Program-made: the position numbers and the translations under genes
Shown here: piece after piece, positions 1 through 6,993 of the stretch
Position numbering within the stretch: position 1 is the stretch's first letter
Layout: the number at the start of each line of letters is the position of its first letter
Notes under the pieces: model-generated
Told to the model about the DNA's origin: nothing
Seen by the model: only the letters and a program-made list of their open reading frames with translations
Databases searched by the model: none
Origin: CAYMEK01 sp964389305
Lineage (GTDB): Bacteria > Spirochaetota > Spirochaetia > SZUA-6 > DRHE01
Reading direction: 5' to 3'
Assembly: GCA_964389305.1 (NCBI GenBank)
Contig: CAYMEK010000027.1
Span: forward strand, 1-55,227
Length of the DNA: 55,227 bases

Positions 1-210
1 GGCCCGACCAACACGACGCGCATCCGGCAGGCACTTTTTCCCATCTTGGTTATCTTCTTTTTAAAAATATGGCATTGTCAATACAGGACAACGGGCCGAT
101 ACAATGAACGAAGTGGGGAAATCTCTGTTCTCACAAGGGAATGCCAGGACCAACGCCCGCGATTTGTATTTGAGGTTATTCTGGAGGACGTTGATTTTCG
201 CGGTTATTGT
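1..210. other. Non-coding stretch at window start
   Basis: I see no convincing gene here. Short open frames exist, but none has a recognisable product or a ribosome binding site. The stretch ends in the promoter of the STAS gene. It may hold the downstream flank of a gene lying outside the window. Confidence 0.4.
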
Positions 211-238
211 TTGACAAGGGATTACTTAATTGTATAAT
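211..238 (+). promoter_or_regulatory. Near-consensus sigma70 promoter
   Basis: TTGACA at 211-216 and TATAAT at 233-238 are separated by 16 bp, with a TG just upstream of the -10 box. Both hexamers match consensus fully. The start point would be near 245, giving a leader of about 25 nt before the STAS gene at 270. It probably drives the STAS, YbjN-like and pspA genes, which follow on the same strand with short gaps. Confidence 0.85.
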
Positions 239-269
239 ATTAGCTTTAATTATACGGTGGTAGCCAGCG

Positions 270-821
270 ATGATGAATAACGATATCGTACCTGGGTTCG
301 ACGACGAGAAAGATGATAGCCTCAAGATACGTTTGCAGAAAATCGACGAGGTGCCCGGCTGTTTGGTACTGTATCTCACCGGCTATATCGATACCTACAA
401 CTCGAATTACTTTCAGAAGCGGGTAGCCAAGACCATTGAATCTGGCTTCACCAGGCTGATTTTTCACTGCGCCGGCTTGAACTATGTATCCAGCACCGGG
501 ATTGGATCTTTTACCGCCTTTCTGAAGGCCGTGAAACCTCGCGGCGGAGACCTGGTGCTGCTGGAAATACAGCCGAAAGTGTATGAAGTGTTTCAGCTTC
601 TGGGCTTTTCCCAATTCTTCAACATTAAAGAGAATCTCGAGGAAGCGGTGGCCTTCTTCGCCCAGAAAGGGGAAGGTGCGCAGGTCGGTCCCTTTCCCAA
701 GATCTTCAAATGCCCCATATGCAGCAAGAAACTCAAGGCTACCAAGTCGGGTCGCTTCCGCTGTTCCGAGTGCAAGACGATTCTGGCGATCGACAACGCC
801 GGTCAGGTACTGCTCGGCTAG
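270..821 (+). CDS. STAS-domain protein with C-terminal zinc ribbon
   Basis: A 183-residue protein. Residues about 18-130 form a STAS domain of the anti-sigma-factor-antagonist (SpoIIAA) type. The region around Ser74-Ser75-Thr76-Gly77 aligns with the phosphorylated DSSG loop of that family, Ser75 being the likely phosphoacceptor. Residues 148-168 add a small zinc ribbon with Cys148, Cys151, Cys165 and Cys168, which normal SpoIIAA-type proteins of about 110 residues lack. STAS proteins act by partner switching with a kinase/anti-sigma factor in the cytoplasm; no kinase is visible nearby. It is first in a unit with a YbjN-like gene and pspA, which suggests an envelope-stress role (inference). 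ATG 270 follows a weak GGTGG site; ATG 273 is an alternative. Confidence 0.85.
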   Translation: MMNNDIVPGFDDEKDDSLKIRLQKIDEVPGCLVLYLTGYIDTYNSNYFQKRVAKTIESGFTRLIFHCAGLNYVSSTGIGSFTAFLKAVKPRGGDLVLLEIQPKVYEVFQLLGFSQFFNIKENLEEAVAFFAQKGEGAQVGPFPKIFKCPICSKKLKATKSGRFRCSECKTILAIDNAGQVLLG

Positions 822-879
822 AGGTGGCGCAAGACCTTTCTGGACCGCAACTATGAGACCATAATCCCGGGAGAGCGCT

Positions 880-1269
880 ATGAGTGGCTTAGAGAAGGTA
901 CGTTCGTACCTGGTTGACCTCGGTCTTAGCTACGAGGAGGTCGGGGATAAAACGTTCCTGATCACTGAACAGGAAAAAGGACTGGAAAACCTGGTGGTCA
1001 TGGTATCCGAGCCCCTGGTGATCCTGAGGGTCAAGGTGATGGAGCTGCCTGACGCCAGGCGGGAAGAGCTGTTCGAGAAATTGCTTCGCCTCAATGCGGA
1101 GGATCTGTTACACGGAGCCTATGCCCTGGAAGGCGATCACGTGATTCTGATCGATACGCTGGAAGTGGAGACTATGGATCTGGAGGAGCTGCGGGCCTCT
1201 TTCGAGGCGATCGGGCTGGCCTTGATCCAGCACTACAAGGTGTTGAACGGGTATCGTCAGAAGGAGTAA
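880..1269 (+). CDS. YbjN-like small protein
   Basis: A 129-residue soluble acidic protein with no signal peptide. Its alternating beta/alpha pattern and length resemble the YbjN / type III secretion chaperone-like fold, in which such proteins bind partners rather than catalyse. ATG 880 is preceded by GGGAGAG at a short distance. It ends 13 nt before pspA, with GGAGG between, so the two are probably co-transcribed. A link with PspA at the membrane is inferred from position only. The fold assignment comes from sequence character and would need a profile search. Confidence 0.65.
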   Translation: MSGLEKVRSYLVDLGLSYEEVGDKTFLITEQEKGLENLVVMVSEPLVILRVKVMELPDARREELFEKLLRLNAEDLLHGAYALEGDHVILIDTLEVETMDLEELRASFEAIGLALIQHYKVLNGYRQKE

Positions 1270-1282
1270 GGGAGGCAACGCA

Positions 1283-1996
1283 ATGGGTCTGTTCAGCCGT
1301 TTCAAACGGGCCGTTAAATCGAATATCAACGACATGATCAGCAAGTCGGAGAATCCGGAGAAAATGCTCAACCAGCTCATCGTGGAGATGAACGAGCAGC
1401 TCATCGAGAGCAAGAAAACCGTGGCTGCGTCCATCGCGGATGAAAAGAGGCTTGAACGCCAGGTGATGATGAACAGAGAGCAGGCCGAGGAGTGGGAGCG
1501 CAAGGCCATGCTGGCGGTCAAGGCGGGTAAAGACGACTTGGCCAAGGAAGCCTTGTTGAGAAAACAGGAGTATGACGGGACCGTCCGCCAATACCAGACT
1601 CAATGGGAAGCTCAGCACGCCTCCGTAGAGCAGCTTAAGGGCGCCCTGCGCCAGCTCCAGCAGAAGATAGAAGAGGCGCAGCGTAAGAAGAACCTGCTCA
1701 TCGCCCGGGCCAAACGGGCTGAAGCACAGAAGCGAATGCAGCGGACCATGGGCAGCATGGCCGATACCTCGGCGTTTGAGGTATTCGATCGCATGGCCGA
1801 ACAAGTGGAGAGAATCGAGGCCGAGGTGGACGCGATGCGGGAGATCGAAGCCTCAGGCAGCGGCGATTCGCTGGAACAGCAGTTCAAGGCCCTGGAAGGC
1901 GCCGACGCGACCGCAGACAAGCTTCTCGATGACCTGAAGTCCAAGATGGCCCGGCTGGAAGACAAGACGGATAAAAACGACAAATCAGAACACTGA
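1283..1996 (+). CDS. pspA: PspA/IM30 family phage-shock protein
   Basis: A 237-residue PspA/Vipp1-family protein. It begins MGLFSRFKR, the family's amphipathic membrane-binding helix, and continues as a long coiled coil rich in Glu, Lys, Gln and Ala to about residue 190, ending in a charged tail. The family forms ESCRT-III-like oligomers on the inner face of the cytoplasmic membrane and protects membrane integrity under stress. Length fits the family (220-260 residues). GGAGG lies 8 nt before ATG 1283. Classical PspF/PspBC partners are not seen here. The winged-helix open frame that follows overlaps its end. Confidence 0.93.
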   Translation: MGLFSRFKRAVKSNINDMISKSENPEKMLNQLIVEMNEQLIESKKTVAASIADEKRLERQVMMNREQAEEWERKAMLAVKAGKDDLAKEALLRKQEYDGTVRQYQTQWEAQHASVEQLKGALRQLQQKIEEAQRKKNLLIARAKRAEAQKRMQRTMGSMADTSAFEVFDRMAEQVERIEAEVDAMREIEASGSGDSLEQQFKALEGADATADKLLDDLKSKMARLEDKTDKNDKSEH

Positions 1997-2009
1997 TCCC
2001 GACTTCTCG

Positions 2010-2642
2010 ATAAACCTGGTAGACGGCGACCCGCTTCTAGTCCAGCGGCTCACCCTGTATTGCCGGAAGAATCCTTCATTTCACTTCGTCCATTCACCCC
2101 GGCCCCTGTATCGAAGAGAATTCGACGCTTATCTGATTCCGGCTTCCCTGCTGCTGTCCGGGGATTTCGCCGACCCGGGCGGGCGTGCCTGCCTCGATGC
2201 TGCGGGCTCGGTCCTGATCGCCTACGGGGAAGGGGAGCTTCTTCCAGGCTGCTATCTGGCCGGCTGCGACGAATATCTCAAGGAACCCTGGAGTCCTGCC
2301 GAGCTGGAGTGGCGGCTGCGCAAGCTGGCGGAGAAGCGATCCGAGAAGTACGTGTTTCCCTGGGGCAGCTTCGAGCTGAGGAGTCTGGAGATCGGCAGCG
2401 CCAGGGGTAGCTGTGTGCTGTCGCTTCAGGAAGCCAGGATCTTGCGCCTGCTCCTTCACCAGCGGGAAGAGCCGGTGCCCCGAGAGGCGTTGTTCTATGC
2501 TGTTTGGGGGAGACCGCCGACCGGGGAGAGCCGGGTCGTGGATGTGCACGTTTCAAACCTGCGTGGCAAGCTCCGCCGTCTGTTTCCGGAAAGCCGGGGA
2601 TGCCTGCGCTCGGTGCGTGGTGTGGGCTACCTGCTGTGCTGA
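2010..2642 (+). CDS. OmpR-type winged-helix regulator with degenerate receiver; no normal start codon
   Basis: The frame is open from 1938 to the TGA at 2640-2642 but has no ATG, GTG or TTG before GTG 2352. From ATA 2010 the product reads INLVDGDPLLVQRL, like the start of a response-regulator receiver, then a degenerate receiver-like region of about 110 residues. From about 2352 there is a clear OmpR/PhoB winged helix (about 95 residues) with the usual ending RSVRGVGYLL. The phosphoacceptor Asp and the conserved Lys of real receivers are not evident. It may start at a non-standard codon (ATA 2010 or CTG 2016) coupled to the pspA stop at 1994-1996, arise by frameshift from pspA, or be a gene with a lost start. 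If only GTG 2352 is used, the product is the DNA-binding domain alone. Start uncertain. Confidence 0.6.
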   Translation: MNLVDGDPLLVQRLTLYCRKNPSFHFVHSPRPLYRREFDAYLIPASLLLSGDFADPGGRACLDAAGSVLIAYGEGELLPGCYLAGCDEYLKEPWSPAELEWRLRKLAEKRSEKYVFPWGSFELRSLEIGSARGSCVLSLQEARILRLLLHQREEPVPREALFYAVWGRPPTGESRVVDVHVSNLRGKLRRLFPESRGCLRSVRGVGYLLC

Positions 2643-2804
2643 AGCGGCCTGGGACGCCGGGGCGTCGAGGGGCAGCCTACAGCTCCTCGACCACCACGGC
2701 AGTACCGTAATCAGTTCCCGTTCCACGTTTTGTACCGTGCCCGCAGTATATACATCAACTACAGCACGGGGTTGGGAAATATTCATGTAACTTTATACGG
2801 AGAT

Positions 2805-3185
2805 CTAGACGAAATAGGGCCGGGAGAGCTGGTCCTTGATGCGGTTTAGAAGCTCTTCGAAGGTGAATGGCTTTACCAGATAGTCGGCCGCGCCGGCCCG
2901 CCTGGCCTGATCGATGGTGACCGAGTCTGACCGGGAGGAAATCATGATGACCGGGATTTCCTGGTAATGGTCGAGATTCTTCAGCAGGGAGCAGGCCTCT
3001 ATACCGTCGATTCCGGGCAGCGCGACGTCGAGAATGACCAGGTCGAAGTTTTGGTTTTGGGCCTTGGCATAGCCTTCCGCCGCCGAGGAGGCGGTTTCGA
3101 CGCGAAAACCTCTTTGCCTGAGATTGAAACCCAGCAGGGTCCCCACCGAAGTTTCGTCGTCGATAACCAGAACGTCTTTGTCCAT
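2805..3185 (-). CDS. Single-domain CheY-like response regulator
   Basis: A 126-residue stand-alone receiver. The acidic pair Asp9-Asp10, the phosphoacceptor Asp53 in VILDVALPG, a Ser in the Thr/Ser switch position near residue 83 and Lys105 in YLVKPF are all present, so it should be phosphorylatable. There is no output domain: such proteins act by binding a partner, as in CheY, or as phosphorelay intermediates. No histidine kinase is adjacent. It is convergent with the winged-helix gene and separated from hppA by about 95 bp. Confidence 0.9.
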   Translation of the reverse strand: MDKDVLVIDDETSVGTLLGFNLRQRGFRVETASSAAEGYAKAQNQNFDLVILDVALPGIDGIEACSLLKNLDHYQEIPVIMISSRSDSVTIDQARRAGAADYLVKPFTFEELLNRIKDQLSRPYFV

Positions 3186-3245
3186 AACCTTTCTACTCTA
3201 TCCCGGATGGAAGGCCCTGGCAAGAATATCTATAGATAATTCGTA

Positions 3246-3295
3246 TGAAAAGCAGGCTGCCGCCCGTCGTGGATTGCCTCTACTGCAGCAGCCTG
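3246..3295 (-). terminator. Possible terminator after hppA
   Basis: An 8-bp perfect inverted repeat (3253-3260 with 3288-3295) overlaps the hppA stop codon. On the minus strand it is followed by a short T tract. The loop of about 27 nt is long for a factor-independent terminator, so this call is weak. Confidence 0.35.
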
Positions 3296-5571
3296 ACGAT
3301 CTGATTGTTCAGGGTTATGCAGACCGTGACGAACACTATAGAAACCATGGACATCAGCTTCAACAGGATGTTCAGCGACGGTCCGGAGGTGTCCTTGAAG
3401 GGATCGCCCACCGTGTCGCCCACCACTGCCGCCTTGTGCGGGGAGGAGCCTTTGCCGCCGTGCGCTCCCTTTTCGATGTACTTTTTAGCGTTGTCCCATG
3501 CGCCTCCGGAGTTGGCCATCATGATGGCCAGCACGAAGCCGGTAGCCAGGCTGCCGGCGATCAGGGCGATCACCGTGAAAGGGCCGAAGAGGATTCCGGT
3601 AAGGATCGGAGCGATGATGGCCAGCAGAGAGGGTAGAACCATCTGCCGCTGCGCTCCTTTGGTGGATATGGCCACGCAGGCCGCGTAATCCGGCTGGTCG
3701 CTTCCCTTCATGATGCCCGGTTTCTCTTTGAACTGCCGGCGAACCTCCTGGACCATGTCCCCGGCCGCCCGGCCTACGGCTTTCATGGACAGGGCGGCGA
3801 ACACGAAAGGCAGCACCCCGCCCAGAAACAGGCCGATCAGGATGCGGGGGTCGAGGATGTCGACGTTCAGGCTGATCGCCTGAATCGCCCCGCCGGTATC
3901 CCTGGCGATGCGGACCAGGCCCCGGTAGAAGCCCTCGAAAGCCCGCGAGCTGGCCGGATCGGAGAACAGTAGGGTCAATCCCTCTTTGACCTTGTTGCCG
4001 TACTCGGCCAGCAGGGCCAGGGCGGTCAGAGCGGCCGAGCCGATGGCGAAGCCTTTGCCGGTGGCAGCGGTCGTGTTGCCCAGGGAATCGAGCGCGTCGG
4101 TGCGGTTGCGTACCTTCTCTCCCAGACCCGCCATCTCGGCGATGCCTCCGGCGTTGTCGGCCACCGGCCCGTAGGCGTCGGTGGCCAGAGTGATCCCCAG
4201 GGTGGAAAGCATGCCCACGGCGGCCAGGCCGATGCCGTACAGTCCCAGCTCCGGGCGGGCGAAGCCTCCCGAAAGAGAGAAGGCGCCCAGCGTGGCCGCC
4301 ACTACCGTGATGACCGGGATCAGGGTGGAAAGCATGCCCAGAGACAGCCCGCCAATGATGATGGTAGCCGGCCCGGTGAGCGACTGGTCCGACAGCCCGC
4401 GGGTGGGTCGGTAGTTGTCGGAAGTGTAGAACTCGGTGGAGAAGCCGATGATATTGCCGGCCACCAGGCCCACGATCATGGCCCCCCACACCCCGAGGAA
4501 CTTGGATCCGATGGTGAAGTAGATAAACAGGAATGAGAGAGCCGCGATCAACACGGTCGAAAACCAAATCCCACGGCGCAGCGAGCCCAACAGCACCTTC
4601 TGGGTGGCATCCTCCCTGGCCCGCACCAGAAAGGTCCCCAGGATCGAGCAGAGAACCCCGATGGTGGCGATCGATACCGGCACCTGGATCGCCTGCAGCG
4701 CGGTCAGCCCGGGAAGCTGCAGTGAGGCGATGGCTCCGAGGGCCATGGTGGCGATGACCGATCCGACGTAGGACTCGTAGAGGTCGGCGCCCATTCCGGC
4801 CACGTCCCCTACATTGTCTCCCACGTTGTCGGCGATGACTGCCGGATTGCGGGGGTCGTCTTCGGGGATGCCCGCCTCGACCTTGCCGACCAGGTCCGCT
4901 CCCACGTCGGCCGCCTTGGTATAGATGCCTCCACCGACGCGGGCGAACAGAGCCATGGAAGAGGCGCCCATGCCGAAGGTGATCATGATCGGGGGAATCT
5001 CGACCGGAGGCAGGTCGAAGAGGGTAAGCACCAGCCACCATATAGAAAGGTCGAGCAGGCCCAGCCCGACCACGACCATGCCCATGACCGTACCCGAAGA
5101 GAAGGCGACCCTGAGCCCCGAGTTCAGCGAGCTCTGAGCCGCCCAGGCGGTCCGGGCGTTGGAACGGGTAGCAACGCTCATGCCGATGTAGCCGGCCAGG
5201 CCTGAGAAAAATCCTCCCGTTATGAAGGCGAAGGGCACGAAACGGGAGATCAGGCCCAGGCCGAAGGAGAGCAACAGGAACAGCGCGAACAGAAAGACGA
5301 AGAAAATCCCGACCACCATGTACTGCTGCTTTATGTAGGCCAGGGCCCCCTGCTGGACGAATCTGCTCAGGCTGCGGGTTTTGTCGTTGCCCGGGTCTTT
5401 TTTCATGATGGAAAAAGCCAGGACCATGGCGAAAATCAGGGCGGCGATCGAACCGACCCAGGTTACCCACATCATGCCCATTTCTCCCCCGCCTTCGCTC
5501 TGGGCCAGCGCTCCCAGACAGGGAAGGATCAGGAACAGAAGCGTGCATATGATGAGCTTCATATTTTTCAT
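3280..5571 (-). CDS. hppA: Membrane-bound ion-pumping pyrophosphatase
   Basis: A 763-residue polytopic membrane protein of the H+/Na+-translocating pyrophosphatase family (about 16 membrane helices). It couples hydrolysis of pyrophosphate to export of H+ or Na+. The substrate-binding stretch is present (GGGIYTKAADVGADLVGK, then the acidic DNVGDNVGDVAGMGADLYES motif). GNTTAATGKG carries Ala, not Lys, at the position that decides potassium dependence, so it belongs to the K+-dependent class; whether it pumps Na+ or H+ cannot be read here. The chosen ATG at 5571 has GGAGG 9 nt upstream and starts a signal-like hydrophobic segment; an upstream in-frame start would add 18 unlikely residues. Spirochaetes commonly carry this enzyme. 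Confidence 0.96.
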   Translation of the reverse strand: MKNMKLIICTLLFLILPCLGALAQSEGGGEMGMMWVTWVGSIAALIFAMVLAFSIMKKDPGNDKTRSLSRFVQQGALAYIKQQYMVVGIFFVFLFALFLLLSFGLGLISRFVPFAFITGGFFSGLAGYIGMSVATRSNARTAWAAQSSLNSGLRVAFSSGTVMGMVVVGLGLLDLSIWWLVLTLFDLPPVEIPPIMITFGMGASSMALFARVGGGIYTKAADVGADLVGKVEAGIPEDDPRNPAVIADNVGDNVGDVAGMGADLYESYVGSVIATMALGAIASLQLPGLTALQAIQVPVSIATIGVLCSILGTFLVRAREDATQKVLLGSLRRGIWFSTVLIAALSFLFIYFTIGSKFLGVWGAMIVGLVAGNIIGFSTEFYTSDNYRPTRGLSDQSLTGPATIIIGGLSLGMLSTLIPVITVVAATLGAFSLSGGFARPELGLYGIGLAAVGMLSTLGITLATDAYGPVADNAGGIAEMAGLGEKVRNRTDALDSLGNTTAATGKGFAIGSAALTALALLAEYGNKVKEGLTLLFSDPASSRAFEGFYRGLVRIARDTGGAIQAISLNVDILDPRILIGLFLGGVLPFVFAALSMKAVGRAAGDMVQEVRRQFKEKPGIMKGSDQPDYAACVAISTKGAQRQMVLPSLLAIIAPILTGILFGPFTVIALIAGSLATGFVLAIMMANSGGAWDNAKKYIEKGAHGGKGSSPHKAAVVGDTVGDPFKDTSGPSLNILLKLMSMVSIVFVTVCITLNNQIVRLLQ

Positions 5572-5612
5572 GGTGAGTAGGCCTCCAGCTTTCCTGCCGA
5601 TTTTCGGCGCCC

Positions 5613-5641
5613 AGTGTATAGACATTCACTTCGATGGTCAA
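5613..5641 (-). promoter_or_regulatory. Putative hppA promoter
   Basis: On the minus strand, TTGACC (5636-5641) and TACACT (5613-5618) are 17 bp apart, about 40 nt upstream of the hppA ATG. The -35 box matches consensus at five of six positions, the -10 at four of six. Confidence 0.5.
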
Positions 5642-5690
5642 GGTTAGGGGCCTGCCGGGACGCCGGGGTGCCTACGACGCCTGTGGAACC

Positions 5691-5968
5691 GATACGCCCC
5701 TCGAGCACCTCCGCTTCGCTTGCAGGNNNNNNNNNNNNNNNNNNNNNNNNNNNNNNNNNNNNNNNNNNNNNNNNNNNNNNNNNNNNNNNNNNNNNNNNNN
5801 NNNNNNNNNNNNNNNNNNNNNNNNNNCCGAAGCCGTCCGCCCTCCCTGGCTGGCTTCGGCACCTCAGCCTCCCTGCTTCGGTACTCCTCGAGCACCTTGC
5901 GCTTCGCTTCGGGCCGAAGCCGTCCGCCCTCCCTGGCTGGCTTCGGCACCTCAGCCTCCCTGCTTCGG
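5691..5968. repeat. 87-bp GC-rich palindromic tandem repeat interrupted by a gap
   Basis: Two identical 55-bp copies lie at 5827-5881 and 5914-5968 (period 87). Each begins with a hairpin, CCGAAGCC pairing with GGCTTCGG. Between them sits a 32-bp spacer beginning TACTCCTCGAGCACC; a similar CCTCGAGCACC stretch occurs left of the gap at about 5698. The array therefore seems to span the run of N. The frame is open through several readings only because stop codons are rare in such GC-rich repeats; I do not regard it as coding. Confidence 0.8.
5727..5826. other. Assembly gap (100 N)
   Basis: Exactly 100 N, the usual placeholder for a gap of unknown length. It lies inside the 87-bp repeat array, so the true number of repeat copies is unknown. 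Confidence 0.97.
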
Positions 5969-6000
5969 CTTGCACTCGGGAAGCGCGGATGGTATGATGT

Positions 6001-6990
6001 TTGGCCGTGAAAGATCTCTTCCGCCTGCCTCTGCTTTTTTTGTTCATCTTCATCCTCGTTTTCCTGCTCCTCTTTGCCCTGAGCCTGCTCTCCTACTGGG
6101 GGAGCGTCTACTCCGTGGGACGTGTGGAAGCCTTGCGATTGGTGGAAGCGCAGGTGCCCCCCACCCTGGTGAAGATGCTGCCGGTCTCGGTGCTGCTGTC
6201 CCTGGTTTTGCTTCTTTTCCGCATCGCCTATAAACCGGGAAGCCGCCTGCTGTCCCTGCTCATTCCCCTGGTGGGCGCGTTTGTGCTGCTGGCGGTCGGC
6301 TACCCGCTGCTCCGGGGTCTCGGATCCCAGGCCGAGGGAGGCTCTACAGCCCGGGCCGCGGAGCTGCGGCCCACACCCCGCCTTTACCTCAGCCCGGGTG
6401 TGTTCAATACTCTGGACGGGAAGGTAGTCTATCCGGACGCCCTGGCGGGGCAAAGTCTGTCCTCTGTGCTGTTGCTGGAGGGGGGAAGCTCCGGCGAACG
6501 TCTGCTGTACTTCAACCAGGGCCGGATCACAGCCTCGGAGCGGGTAGTAACCCTTCGCCTGCCGGGATACGTCCTGGAGGCGGACGCCGAGCCGGTATAT
6601 GCCGGCCTATTCCAGGAAGACCCTGTCCTGCGGGGTTTCCTCGCGGATGTCCGTTTTCTTGAGTCGGAACTGGACAGCCTGTATCGTGGCTCTCTGGCTC
6701 TCTTCTACTTTTCCGTAGTCGCCCTGGTGATTTCCTTCTATTCGCTGGGGTTATTCCTTCGCCTGAGCCGCTGGCCGCTGCTCAACGTAGTGCTAGCCTT
6801 GCTGGCCATGAGAGGGTTGCTGTTGCTGATACGCTTTCTGCGGGAGGGGGTCGCCTTAGAGCTGGCCCAGAATATGAGCAATCCCCAGACCCTTCAAGTT
6901 CTTCCGGAGCTGACGCTTCTCCTTGTTGGCACATTGTTGCTGTTCCTCGATCTTCTCTTCCTACCCTTCAGGCGCAGGGATCAGGAGTAG
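6001..6990 (+). CDS. Polytopic membrane protein of unknown function
   Basis: A 329-residue protein with about three hydrophobic segments in the first 105 residues, a central soluble part (about 105-235) and three or four more hydrophobic segments to the end. The soluble part is predicted to be extracytoplasmic or periplasmic beta-rich. I do not recognise the family. It ends 3 nt before the next gene, which has a similar build (membrane helices around a soluble centre), so the two probably form a membrane complex (inference). Start TTG 6001 or GTG 6007; neither has a strong ribosome binding site. Confidence 0.7.
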   Translation: MAVKDLFRLPLLFLFIFILVFLLLFALSLLSYWGSVYSVGRVEALRLVEAQVPPTLVKMLPVSVLLSLVLLLFRIAYKPGSRLLSLLIPLVGAFVLLAVGYPLLRGLGSQAEGGSTARAAELRPTPRLYLSPGVFNTLDGKVVYPDALAGQSLSSVLLLEGGSSGERLLYFNQGRITASERVVTLRLPGYVLEADAEPVYAGLFQEDPVLRGFLADVRFLESELDSLYRGSLALFYFSVVALVISFYSLGLFLRLSRWPLLNVVLALLAMRGLLLLIRFLREGVALELAQNMSNPQTLQVLPELTLLLVGTLLLFLDLLFLPFRRRDQE

Positions 6991-6993
6991 AGC

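Noticed and set aside
2677..2760. A minus-strand frame ending in GTKRGTGTDYG and VVVEEL with two Cys upstream
   Set aside because: It looks like the end of a small zinc-ribbon protein, but a stop codon lies just upstream and no start codon or ribosome binding site fits. Too short to support a gene.
3485..5641. Very long open frame on the minus strand overlapping hppA
   Set aside because: It is rich in Arg, Gly, His and Pro, as expected of a shifted reading of a GC-rich gene. hppA is certain in the other frame.
5827..5968. Possible CRISPR array
   Set aside because: The repeat is 55 bp with a 32-bp spacer, but only two copies are visible, the repeat is far longer than usual and no cas genes are near.
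5644..6453. Open frames running through the N gap and the 87-bp repeats
   Set aside because: They are open because GC-rich repeats lack stop codons; composition is not protein-like and there is no start site.
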